DNA of 11,058 nucleotides from Chthoniobacterales bacterium (GTDB lineage: Bacteria > Verrucomicrobiota > Verrucomicrobiia > Chthoniobacterales > UBA10450), in contig JACCZO010000375.1 of assembly GCA_013695925.1 (NCBI GenBank), positions 1 through 11,058 of the forward strand. Direction: 5' to 3'. The translations under genes and the position numbers were made by a program. Below the pieces are notes generated by a model. It was not told where the DNA came from. It searched no databases and worked only from the letters and a program-made list of their open reading frames with translations. Positions 1 through 7,799 of the stretch are shown here, in pieces (the stretch's first letter is position 1; the number at the start of each line of letters is the position of its first letter).

Positions 1-2
1 GC

Positions 3-2210
3 ATGATCACCTGGCGCTCCGGCCGGCCGAATTATCCGAGACAACAGGCGATGCCGATCGATCTGATTCAATTTCTCGCCGCGCGAATGTTCTTTGAAAC
101 CCTGCTCATCCGGCAGATGTGCAAAGACCTCTGGAAGATCGATCCGGGCGTGGAAAGCCTCCGGCAGTATTTCGAAAGCCACTCTTATGAGTTCTTCGTC
201 CGGCAAGCGTTGTCGGCCGGCAAACTTCCTGACTACCTGGCGGCCAAAGCTCGCTCCCTCTTGTCGCGCTCAGCGGTCGAGAACGACGATCTGGAAATCC
301 TGGCCGACAGCATCTGGCTGCAGCGCGAGAGCATTCTTTCCTCCGAAAAAGCAGGACCCACGGTTTACCGCACGGCCTGGCGACTCTTTCATCTGGCGCA
401 GTTTCTCGGCCTCTCCGCGGACGAAGTGCGCGCGGCGGCCCCGGAGAATCTGGACCGGCTGATCGCCACGCTGGATGCCTTCCCCTCTTCAGCGCACGGG
501 CAGGTTTGGCTCGAGGCCTACGAGCTTCACTACCGCGACCAGATTCTCAATGCCCTGGCCAATAATCGCGGGAAAGGGCGCTGGAAAACCCGCCAGACAA
601 GGCCGCTGGCGCAAGTCGTCTTCTGCATCGACGAACGGGAAGAGGCGATCCATCGCCACTTCGAAGAGCTGAATCCCGGCTACGAGACCCTGGGGGCGGC
701 AGGATTCTTCGGCGTGGCGATGAATTATTCCGCCCTCGATGACCACCATACCACGCCGCTTTGTCCTCCGGTGGTGACTCCAGCGCACCGCGTCAACGAG
801 GTGGCACGGCCAGAGGAAGTGGAAAAGCTGAAGACGCACAAGCGCCGCAGCAAATGGAATGAAGTCTTCCACAACACCGATTGGGAGGTAAAACGCAACG
901 CCCTCTCGGCCTACTTCCTTCTCAACCTTCTGGGCTTTCTCCATGCGCTCCCGCTCTTTGGCCGGCTCTTCCTGCCTCATCGCTATAGCACCGTGGTGGA
1001 GAAACTGCGGCGGCGCTTCGTTCCTCCAGTCCATACCGCCCTTACCGTGGACGCGGCGCCAAAGTCCAACCCGCAGGACGAGCAGATCGGGTTGACCACC
1101 GAAGAGCAGGCCGATCGCGTCGAGGCGATGCTGCGCAATCTGGGGATGACTTATGGCTTCGCGCGGCTCGCCGTTTTTACCGGACACGGCTCGGTCAGCG
1201 TGAATAATCCGCATGAATCCGCGCATGATTGCGGGGCGTGTGGGGGCAAGCATGGCGGGCCGAACGGGCGCGCCTTTGCTGCCATGGTCAATCGCCCGGC
1301 GGTTCGGGCCGTCTTGCGCGCGCGCAAAATAGACATCCCCGACGACACCTGGTTTATCGGCGCGCAGCACAACACCGCTTCCGATCTCTACACCTTTTTC
1401 GATCTGGAAGACATTCCTGCCACCCACCAGGAAGACTGGCGCTGCCTGCTCGCCGATTTGGACGAAGCGCGCGCGCGCTCCGCGCAGGAACGCTGCCGCC
1501 GTTTCGCCTCCGCGCCGAAAGATGCTTCGCCCCAGCGCTCCCTGCGCCATGTGGAGGAACGCTCGATGGACCTCTCACAGGTGCGGCCGGAATGGGGTCA
1601 TGCCACCAATGCTTTCGCCGTCGTCGGCCGGCGCTCGATCACGCAGGGACTCTTTCTGGATCGCCGGCCCTTTGTCATTTCCTACGATGCGACCCAGGAC
1701 CCGGACGGCAAGATTCTGGAAAGAATTCTGCTCGCGGTCGGTCCGGTCGGCGCCGGGATTAATCTCGAGTACTACTTTTCCACCGTCGATAACATCAAGT
1801 ACGGCTCTGATACCAAAGTGCCGCACAATGTGACGGGACTCATCGGGGTGATGGAAGGCGCGATGAGCGATCTGCGCACCGGTTTGCCGAAGCAGATGGT
1901 CGAGGTTCATGAGCCGATGCGCCTCCAGTTGCTCGTGGAAGCGAGGCTCGAAATCCTGGGCGAAATCTATGGACGGCAGAAAGCCATCCAGGAACTGCTC
2001 GGCCATGCCTGGGTTCACCTCATCGCGATGGATCCCGAGACTGGCGCGCTCAACATCTTCCACCCGCGCGGCGAGTTCATTCCATGGGACAAACCGCTCA
2101 CGCCGCTGCCGGTAGTAGGCTCATCGTTCGAATGGTACAAGGGCAAAACCGATTTCCTTACCCCGGCCATGATCGAGCAGAACGGCGAACCGGAGATGCA
2201 GCGTGTTTGA
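3..2210 (+). CDS. dabA: DabA-like inorganic carbon transporter subunit (DUF2309), 5'-partial
   Basis: DabA (DUF2309, UPF0753) is a peripheral cytoplasmic subunit that works with a NuoL-type membrane partner to hydrate CO2 vectorially and accumulate bicarbonate. The visible part is 735 residues. A beta-carbonic-anhydrase-like zinc site can be read: Cys208 and Asp210 in VFCIDEREE, His395 in FTGHGSV and Cys410 in HDCGACGG. The 15-residue His-to-Cys spacing equals that of the characterised Halothiobacillus neapolitanus DabA (Cys351, Asp353, His524, Cys539). From those positions, roughly 140 N-terminal residues are missing, so the ATG at position 3 is probably internal and the true start lies upstream of the window. 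The C-terminal part has the family's conserved NAFAVVGRRSITQGLFLDRR and GLPKQMVEVHEPMRL stretches. The 3' end overlaps the next gene by 8 bases, indicating translational coupling. Family assignment is firm; the transport role is known for relatives and inferred here. Confidence 0.93.
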   Translation: MITWRSGRPNYPRQQAMPIDLIQFLAARMFFETLLIRQMCKDLWKIDPGVESLRQYFESHSYEFFVRQALSAGKLPDYLAAKARSLLSRSAVENDDLEILADSIWLQRESILSSEKAGPTVYRTAWRLFHLAQFLGLSADEVRAAAPENLDRLIATLDAFPSSAHGQVWLEAYELHYRDQILNALANNRGKGRWKTRQTRPLAQVVFCIDEREEAIHRHFEELNPGYETLGAAGFFGVAMNYSALDDHHTTPLCPPVVTPAHRVNEVARPEEVEKLKTHKRRSKWNEVFHNTDWEVKRNALSAYFLLNLLGFLHALPLFGRLFLPHRYSTVVEKLRRRFVPPVHTALTVDAAPKSNPQDEQIGLTTEEQADRVEAMLRNLGMTYGFARLAVFTGHGSVSVNNPHESAHDCGACGGKHGGPNGRAFAAMVNRPAVRAVLRARKIDIPDDTWFIGAQHNTASDLYTFFDLEDIPATHQEDWRCLLADLDEARARSAQERCRRFASAPKDASPQRSLRHVEERSMDLSQVRPEWGHATNAFAVVGRRSITQGLFLDRRPFVISYDATQDPDGKILERILLAVGPVGAGINLEYYFSTVDNIKYGSDTKVPHNVTGLIGVMEGAMSDLRTGLPKQMVEVHEPMRLQLLVEARLEILGEIYGRQKAIQELLGHAWVHLIAMDPETGALNIFHPRGEFIPWDKPLTPLPVVGSSFEWYKGKTDFLTPAMIEQNGEPEMQRV

Positions 2211-4653
2211 CCTGATCGTCATCCTCATTCCCGGATTGCCCCTGCTGGCGGCGCTCGCCAACGGCGTCAATGCACTTCTGGGCGAACGCTATTCGAGGAT
2301 CCTGATCCCACGACTGGCGTGGGGCGCAGCGCTCGGCTCCTTCCTCGGCACGCTCTATGTGCTGGCTTCTGTGCTGATCGATCCGGCCCCGCGCGAAGTG
2401 GTCGTTTACCGCTGGCTCTCGAGCGGCGCGCTCAATGTGGACGTCGCGTTTCTGATCGATTCGCTCTCGGCCCTGATGATGTTGCTGACCACGAGCCTCG
2501 GTTTCGCCATGACCTTCTTTTCGGTCAACTACATGCACAACGAGCGAGGCTTTTCCCGCTTCTTCACTGTCATCTCCCTCTTCCTCTTTGCCATGCTCAC
2601 GCTCGTCATGGCCAACAATTTTGTTCTCCTCTTTCTCGGCTGGGAACTCGTCGGCATGTGCTCCTACCTCTTGATTTCGTTCTACTGCGAACGGCCCAGC
2701 GCCGCCCAGGCCGGCACCCGGGCTTTCGTCATGAATCGCATCGGCGACGCGGGATTCCTGGTGGCAATTTTTCTTCTCTTCGCCACTTTCGGCTCGGCCG
2801 ATTTCCGGGAGGTTTTTTCCCGCACCGGCGAGATCGATCCCGGGGTGATCACCGCCATCAGCCTCTGTCTCCTCCTCGCCGCCATCGCCAAGTCGGGCCA
2901 ATTTCCGCTCGGCACCTGGTTGCCGCGCGCGATGGAGGGACCGACCCCATCGAGCGCTCTCTTTTACGGCTCGGTCATGGTGACGGCGGGTGTTTACCTC
3001 ATCGTTCGCAGCCATGTCTTCTACGACCACGCACCCAATGCCCTCTTGCTGGTCGCGATCGCGGGAGCGGCGACCGCGCTTTTTGCCGGGCTGACCAGCA
3101 TGGTGCAGACCGACATCAAGAACATGCTTCTCGCAACAAGCAATGCGCAGATCGGTTTGATGTTTCTCGCCTGCGGGTTCGGCGCCTATCCGGTGGCAGT
3201 CTTCCACCTCCTCGCTCACGCTTATTTAAAGTGCTACCAGTTCATCACCGCGCCCTCGATTTTACACCTCTTGCACGGCGGACCGGATGTCACCATACCC
3301 AGAGGCAAGGACACGCCGCCGGTGATCTCCTGGCTCGTTCTCGCCGGTGCGCTGGCCCTGGTAATTTTTCCATTCCTGGCTCGATGGCTGCCCGCCTTGA
3401 GATTTGGCAGCGGCGCGATGGAAATCCTTTTTGTGGTGCTGGCGCTCGGCGGAATTGCGGCGTTCGCTGCCGCGTTTAATTCGGCGCGTCTCACCAGCGA
3501 GGCCTTCGAGGAAGCGGGCCACGGCGAGCACGCGAACGATCACCCCAAAAAGTTGCCGGGATTGTTTGTCAAACCGTTGCTCGTCATGGCGGTGCTCGCG
3601 GCGATCGGCTATGCCTTGGGAATGCTGCCTGGCGGAATCAATGGGTCTTGGTTTCAGCAACTCCTGGCCCCGGTCGTTGCGGCCCAGCTCGGCATGCCGG
3701 TCGGCCATTCGCTTCTCACTCTTGTCCTGATGGGACTAATGGTTCTGCTTGTCTTTGCCGGATGGCTGACACCGCTATACTTCGACAGGTTTAGACTCGA
3801 ACCGGCCGCCGGTGCCGTCTCTCCCACAATGCAGCGTCTCTATAATCTGACGCTGAATCGGTTCTGGTTGGACGAGTTCTACGATGTGGCCGTCGTCGCT
3901 CCGGCGACAAAGCTCGCGCGTTTGCTCGATCGGTTTGACCTTCAAGTAATCGATCGGCTCACCGGTGGCGTCCCGGCTGCGGCACCACGGATCCGCGCCA
4001 TTGGGCAGACATGGCAGGAACAATTCCTCGCCATGCAAGCGGCGGAAGCCGCCGCGCCAGCCGGAGCTCCGGGCAGAGCGGCGACCCGGTGGGAAGAGAG
4101 CGATGAGCGGGCGGCACTCGCCGCAGCTCAGGCCCAGGTGCTCGGAAGAGTGCCGGCTGCGGGTTTTGTCGCTTCGCGCTGGATGGCTCTTCGCCGAATA
4201 ACCGGAGGACTCGCCGGCGGGTCAGGCGAGGTGGTGTCCCGCGCTTCCGGTTGGGTGGAGCAGGAGGCCGTTGGCGGCACGGAGAACCTTTTCGGCAGAC
4301 TGCTCAATCTCGTCTCCGGCGCCTCCGCCTGGTTTGAGAGACGAGTCATCGGCAGCACGGAAAAGCTCTTCGGCAGAGGGACCGAGCTCGCCTCCACGAT
4401 CTCCGGCTGGTTCGAGAAACGGATCATCGGACGCGTCGAGGATCTGTTTGGCAGTGTGACGGAACTGGCCGCCGCAATCTCCCACGGCGTGGAAAGCTTC
4501 GTCTTTCAAAAAGGCGTCCAGGGAGGAATCCCCATTACCGGAGAGTGGATCGGGCGTGTCCTGACACGCACCGAAGATTTCCTCGGTCATCCGCTAGTCA
4601 TAGCTTTGATCTTTTTCCTCTCGATCATCGCGCTGCTGGCCGGAGTGTTATGA
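2203..4653 (+). CDS. NuoL/DabB-like proton-conducting membrane subunit with repeat-bearing C-terminal extension
   Basis: This is an 816-residue polytopic membrane protein of the complex I ND5/NuoL - Mrp antiporter superfamily, probably the proton-translocating partner of DabA. Motifs: GWELVG (Glu148, TM5), AIAKSGQFPLGTW (Lys230, TM7), VQTDIKNMLLATSNAQIG (Lys306), and FHLLAHAYLKCYQF (His335, His339, Lys343). The usual TM8 histidine is replaced (SALFYGSVMVTAGV). The TM12 SKD lysine motif is missing: residues 387-401 read VIFPFLARWLPALRF. A NuoL-like tail follows (WLDEFYDVAVVAPATKLARLL, 555-575), then an Ala/Gln-rich stretch (600-650), then 26-residue tandem repeats (682-775), then a final hydrophobic helix (796-816). 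Typical DabB is near 500 residues and NuoL near 610, so this is long. The start is GTG, chosen because it follows GGAG (2192-2195) by 7 bases and the frame continues unbroken; it overlaps the dabA stop. An alternative label is NADH-quinone oxidoreductase subunit L, but the context argues against complex I. Confidence 0.9.
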   Translation: MFDLIVILIPGLPLLAALANGVNALLGERYSRILIPRLAWGAALGSFLGTLYVLASVLIDPAPREVVVYRWLSSGALNVDVAFLIDSLSALMMLLTTSLGFAMTFFSVNYMHNERGFSRFFTVISLFLFAMLTLVMANNFVLLFLGWELVGMCSYLLISFYCERPSAAQAGTRAFVMNRIGDAGFLVAIFLLFATFGSADFREVFSRTGEIDPGVITAISLCLLLAAIAKSGQFPLGTWLPRAMEGPTPSSALFYGSVMVTAGVYLIVRSHVFYDHAPNALLLVAIAGAATALFAGLTSMVQTDIKNMLLATSNAQIGLMFLACGFGAYPVAVFHLLAHAYLKCYQFITAPSILHLLHGGPDVTIPRGKDTPPVISWLVLAGALALVIFPFLARWLPALRFGSGAMEILFVVLALGGIAAFAAAFNSARLTSEAFEEAGHGEHANDHPKKLPGLFVKPLLVMAVLAAIGYALGMLPGGINGSWFQQLLAPVVAAQLGMPVGHSLLTLVLMGLMVLLVFAGWLTPLYFDRFRLEPAAGAVSPTMQRLYNLTLNRFWLDEFYDVAVVAPATKLARLLDRFDLQVIDRLTGGVPAAAPRIRAIGQTWQEQFLAMQAAEAAAPAGAPGRAATRWEESDERAALAAAQAQVLGRVPAAGFVASRWMALRRITGGLAGGSGEVVSRASGWVEQEAVGGTENLFGRLLNLVSGASAWFERRVIGSTEKLFGRGTELASTISGWFEKRIIGRVEDLFGSVTELAAAISHGVESFVFQKGVQGGIPITGEWIGRVLTRTEDFLGHPLVIALIFFLSIIALLAGVL
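4246..4527 (+). repeat. Tandem 26-residue (78-base) repeats inside the NuoL-like gene
   Basis: Three full units and one decayed unit lie in register: residues 682-707, 708-733, 734-759 and about 760-775. Each starts with Ser-(Gly/Ala/His)-(Trp/Gly). The core of the full units is SGWVEQEAVGGTENLFG, SAWFERRVIGSTEKLFG and SGWFEKRIIGRVEDLFG; the fourth is only SHGVESF-like. Trp684, Trp710 and Trp736 are exactly 26 residues apart, and Leu-Phe-Gly recurs with the same period. A 26-residue period is close to seven alpha-helical turns, so each copy would present the same face, compatible with a long amphipathic helix lying on the membrane. The DNA copies have diverged clearly, so this is an old internal duplication rather than a recent slippage array. 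Confidence 0.85.
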
Positions 4654-6212
4654 TCCTGCACGAAGTTTTTGCCTCCGAGCAGATTGGCTTTCCGATTCTG
4701 AGCGTTCTGCTCTTTCTTCCGCTCGTCTTTGTCGTCGTCCTCCATTTCGTCCGGGACGATCATCTGGCCTACAAACTGGGCCTGGCCGGAGCCGTCCTCG
4801 AATTGCTCCTCGCCTGCGTCCTGGCCTTCCGCTTCATCCCGAACGTGGCCGACATGCAGTTCATCGAACGGGGCTTCCGCATTCCTTTTCTCGGCGTCGG
4901 TTATCACCTCGGCGTGGACGGTGTAAGCATGTTGTTTGTCCCGGTAACGGCGCTCCTCACCGTGATGGTCGTCCTTTACGCCGAATATGCGGTGAGATCC
5001 GATGCCAGGCATTATGCCATGGCGACGCTGGCGCTCGAAGCCACACTCATCGGCGCTTTTGTGTCTCTCGACATGGTGCTTTTCTGGATTTTTTTCGTGC
5101 TCGAGCTGATCCCGAGTTATTTTCTCATCACTCGCTGGGGGACGGGCGCGCGGCGGCAACAGGCGGCGCGCGAATATGTCATTTTCATGAGTATCGGCTC
5201 GGTGCTCATGCTGGCCGGGATCGCATTCCTGGGCATCAACTTCCACAACGCCTCGCTCGCCTCTGGGCAGGGGTCGGGATATTCGTTCGACTTCGTGCAG
5301 CTTCTCACGGTGCCGGTGCCGGAGAAGATGCAGACCCTCATCTTTTTTCTCATCTTCTTCGGGCTGGCGGTGAAAGCGCCGATATTCCCGTTCCACACCT
5401 GGATGCCAAAAGTGCTGGAAGAGGGGCCGATCGTCGGGATGAGCGTCTTCCTTGTTGGCGTCAAGCTCGGCACCTACGGCTTCATCCGGCTTGTCATTCC
5501 GCTGCTCCCGGAGGCCTCCAAAGAATGGTTCTGGTTGATGGCGCTGCTCGGCGGGATTGGCATCGTTTACGGTGCGCTCATCGCGCTCGTGCAAACGAAT
5601 CTGCGCCGCATGGTCGCTTTCAGCAGCCTCAGTCACATGGGCGTCGTCATGCTGGGAATCTTTTCGCTTAATTCCTACGGGTTGCAGGGCGGATTACTGC
5701 AAATGATTAACCTCGGCATCACCGGCGCCGGGCTCTTCTTTCTCGCCGGTTTCCTGCATACCCGCGTCGGAGCACCCGACACCTCGTCGCTCGGCGGCCT
5801 GGTGCACAGCGTTCCCCTGCTCACCGCCACCTTTCTGATTCTTGCGCTGGCCGGCGTCGGTCTGCCAGGCACCAACGGCTTCAACGGCGAGCACCTCATC
5901 ATGCTCGGCACATACCAACAGCACTGGTACATGGCCATCACCGCGGGCCTGGGCACTTTTTTAACCGCCGCCTATTTTCTGTGGTACTTCCAGCGCGCTT
6001 TTATGGGCCCGGTTAATCCAGCCTTGCAGAAGCTCAAGGACCTGCGACCGCGCGAGCTGGTCATCGTCGCCGTCCTGGGAGCGGTCATCTTCTGGATCGG
6101 TCTCGATACCGGACCGATCCTGCGCACGATGAACGGCTCGCTCAACGCGCTCGTGCTCCGCGTCAAGGAAGGATCCTACATCAAAACCGAGACGGCAGCA
6201 GTGAGACCATGA
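4650..6212 (+). CDS. NuoM-like proton-conducting membrane subunit, copy 1
   Basis: A 520-residue protein of the NuoM (ND4) branch with about 14 hydrophobic segments. Visible motifs: YHLGVDGVSMLFVPVT (85-100), IPSYFLI (154-160), VKAPIFPFHTWMP (Lys242, TM7), GVKLGTYGFIR (Lys272, TM8), SSLSHMG (His329) and GTNGFNGEHLIML (Glu414, TM12). Two departures from the family are seen. At the TM5 position where NuoM has its essential glutamate, this protein has Val150 and a glutamate two residues later (Glu152). The TM11 histidine of the MI(N/A)HG motif is Leu355. An ATG at 4650 was chosen: it overlaps the upstream stop as ATGA, has GGAG at 4642-4645, and its N-terminus aligns residue for residue with the next gene. 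The longer in-frame extension from 4545 reads the previous gene out of frame and is hydrophilic. It probably forms part of a multi-subunit membrane arm with its neighbours. Confidence 0.9.
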   Translation: MILHEVFASEQIGFPILSVLLFLPLVFVVVLHFVRDDHLAYKLGLAGAVLELLLACVLAFRFIPNVADMQFIERGFRIPFLGVGYHLGVDGVSMLFVPVTALLTVMVVLYAEYAVRSDARHYAMATLALEATLIGAFVSLDMVLFWIFFVLELIPSYFLITRWGTGARRQQAAREYVIFMSIGSVLMLAGIAFLGINFHNASLASGQGSGYSFDFVQLLTVPVPEKMQTLIFFLIFFGLAVKAPIFPFHTWMPKVLEEGPIVGMSVFLVGVKLGTYGFIRLVIPLLPEASKEWFWLMALLGGIGIVYGALIALVQTNLRRMVAFSSLSHMGVVMLGIFSLNSYGLQGGLLQMINLGITGAGLFFLAGFLHTRVGAPDTSSLGGLVHSVPLLTATFLILALAGVGLPGTNGFNGEHLIMLGTYQQHWYMAITAGLGTFLTAAYFLWYFQRAFMGPVNPALQKLKDLRPRELVIVAVLGAVIFWIGLDTGPILRTMNGSLNALVLRVKEGSYIKTETAAVRP

Positions 6213-6235
6213 GCGCCGCTCCGGAGGAAACATAG
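6209..6235 (+). other. Eight-codon mini-ORF between the two nuoM-like genes
   Basis: An ATG overlaps the stop of the upstream gene (ATGA at 6209-6212) and opens a frame of only eight codons, MSAAPEET, ending in TAG at 6235, one base before the TTG start of the next gene. The mini-ORF covers the Shine-Dalgarno of that gene. It may be a coupling device that delivers terminating ribosomes to the TTG start, a relic of a former ATG start lost by frameshift, or chance. Whether it is translated cannot be judged from sequence. Confidence 0.3.
6223..6227 (+). promoter_or_regulatory. Shine-Dalgarno GGAGG that supports the TTG start at 6237
   Basis: GGAGG lies 9 bases before the TTG codon at 6237. It is the strongest ribosome-binding site in the operon. 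It fixes the start of the second NuoM-like gene even though an ATG stands at 6209 in another frame. Confidence 0.75.
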
Positions 6236-6236
6236 C

Positions 6237-7796
6237 TTGAACCTTGCCGAAATTTTCGCCGCGCAGCAGATCGGTTTTCCGATTCTTAGCACGCTCATCT
6301 TTCTTCCGATCGCGTTGGCCATCCTCGTCAATTTTCTGAAGACGGACCATCTGGCGCGCTGGGTTGCGCTGCTCGGTGCGCTCGCTGTCCTGGTTCTCGC
6401 GCTTGTTATGACCTGCGCCTTTATCCCGGGCGTTTCGCATCTCCAGTTTGCCGAACGCATCGGCTGGATTTCCACGGTGGGAATCACCTATCACATCGGT
6501 GTCGATGGGATCAGTGTGCTCTTCGTTCCACTCACTGCCTTCCTCTCGGTGGTGGTAATCCTGGTCTCGTGGAACTCGGTCAGATTTCTCGTTAAACCTT
6601 ACCTCGCTGCCGTGCTCGCCTTTGAAGCGATGGTCATCGGCGTCTTCGTTACGCTCGATCTCTTTGTCTTCTTCATCTTCTGGGAGCTGATGCTCGTCCC
6701 CAGCTATTTTCTTATCAAACTTTGGGGAGGCGGTCCTGATCGCCAGCGCGCCGGAACAAAGTATGTCATGTACATGCTGAGCGGTTCGGCGCCGATGTTG
6801 ATCGGCATCATCCTGCTCGGGGTTAACTATAACAATGTCACCGGCGGCAGCGGTGCCACTCCCTCCTACTCCTTCGATTTCCCAACCCTTCTCAGCGTTC
6901 CCATTGCGCCCGGCCTTCAGACTTTAATCTTCTTCCTGCTCGCCTTCGGTTTCGCCGTGAAAGGGCCGCTCTTTCCTTTTCATACCTGGATGCCGACCAC
7001 GCTTTTGGAAGGACCAGCCGGCATGGGCGTCTTCCTGGTGGGAATTAAGCTCGGCGTTTACGGATTCATCCGCTTTGTTATTCCGCTGTTGCCGATCGCC
7101 TCCGCGCGCTGGCTCTGGCTCATGGTCGTGCTGGGCGTTTTTGCTTCGCTCTACGGCGCCCTCATCGCCATGGCGCAGCCGAATCTGCGACGGCTTCTTG
7201 CCTTCGCCAGCATCAGCCATGTCGGGCTTGCGATTCTCGGGTTGTTCTCCCTTAACCAACAGGGCATTCAGGGCGGGATCATCATGATAATCAATCTGGG
7301 ATTTGTCTCCGCCGGCTTGTTTATGCTGGCGGCAATTCTGCACGAGCGCGTCGGCTCCTCCGAACTTTCCGCCTTCGGTGGCCTCGCGAGACAGGCGCCG
7401 CTTCTCGGGACTTTCTTTTTTCTCTTCGGCATGGCGGTCATCGGTCTGCCCATCACGAGCGGTTTTACGGGCGAGTTTCTGATCTTGCAGGGCGCCTTCC
7501 TTCTGCATCCCGCACCCGCGAGCGTGGCCGTGCTCGGCGTCGTTCTTAGCGCCGCTTATCTCCTGGTTTACTACGAACGCGCCTTCTTTGGTCCAGTAAC
7601 CCGTTCGATCGTGAAAACTTTGCCAGACCTGCGTTCCCGGGAAGCTGTCGTCGCCGCCGCCCTCTTCCTCCCGATTCTCTGGATCGGCGTCTATCCCGCA
7701 CCGCTCTTGCACGTGACGGGCGCTTCTGTGCAGGCAGTCGTGGAGCGGGTCAAAGATGCTCCGCTCACCGCCTTCCGTCTGTCGAAGGAAAAGTAG
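6237..7796 (+). CDS. NuoM-like proton-conducting membrane subunit, copy 2
   Basis: A 519-residue NuoM-branch antiporter-like protein, clearly a paralogue of the preceding gene: MNLAEIFAAQQIGFPIL here against MILHEVFASEQIGFPIL there, with nearly gap-free alignment afterwards. It keeps the TM5 glutamate (FWELMLVPSYFLI, Glu150), Lys241 (VKGPLFPFHTWMP, TM7), Lys271 (GIKLGVYGFIRF), His328 (SISHVG) and the TM12 glutamate (ITSGFTGEFLIL, Glu413). As in copy 1, the TM11 histidine is replaced by leucine (INLGF, Leu354). It begins with TTG at 6237, preceded by GGAGG at the right distance, and the protein start matches that of copy 1. The gap to the next gene is 3 bases. It probably acts as a proton channel within the DabA-associated membrane complex; membership in an ordinary complex I is not supported by the neighbours. 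Confidence 0.9.
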   Translation: MNLAEIFAAQQIGFPILSTLIFLPIALAILVNFLKTDHLARWVALLGALAVLVLALVMTCAFIPGVSHLQFAERIGWISTVGITYHIGVDGISVLFVPLTAFLSVVVILVSWNSVRFLVKPYLAAVLAFEAMVIGVFVTLDLFVFFIFWELMLVPSYFLIKLWGGGPDRQRAGTKYVMYMLSGSAPMLIGIILLGVNYNNVTGGSGATPSYSFDFPTLLSVPIAPGLQTLIFFLLAFGFAVKGPLFPFHTWMPTTLLEGPAGMGVFLVGIKLGVYGFIRFVIPLLPIASARWLWLMVVLGVFASLYGALIAMAQPNLRRLLAFASISHVGLAILGLFSLNQQGIQGGIIMIINLGFVSAGLFMLAAILHERVGSSELSAFGGLARQAPLLGTFFFLFGMAVIGLPITSGFTGEFLILQGAFLLHPAPASVAVLGVVLSAAYLLVYYERAFFGPVTRSIVKTLPDLRSREAVVAAALFLPILWIGVYPAPLLHVTGASVQAVVERVKDAPLTAFRLSKEK

Positions 7797-7799
7797 CTC

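Noticed and set aside
489..1550. Long minus-strand open frame (353 codons) opposite dabA, and similar long antisense frames at 2158-3219, 4587-5636 and 6924-7712
   Set aside because: Each lies antisense to a well-supported gene. The predicted proteins are rich in Arg, Glu, Gly and His with no domain, as expected from the complement of G+C-rich membrane-protein codons.
4545..4649. N-terminal extension of the first NuoM-like protein
   Set aside because: It overlaps the upstream gene out of frame and encodes a hydrophilic sequence absent from the paralogue. The ATG at 4650 has its own GGAG and an ATGA overlap.
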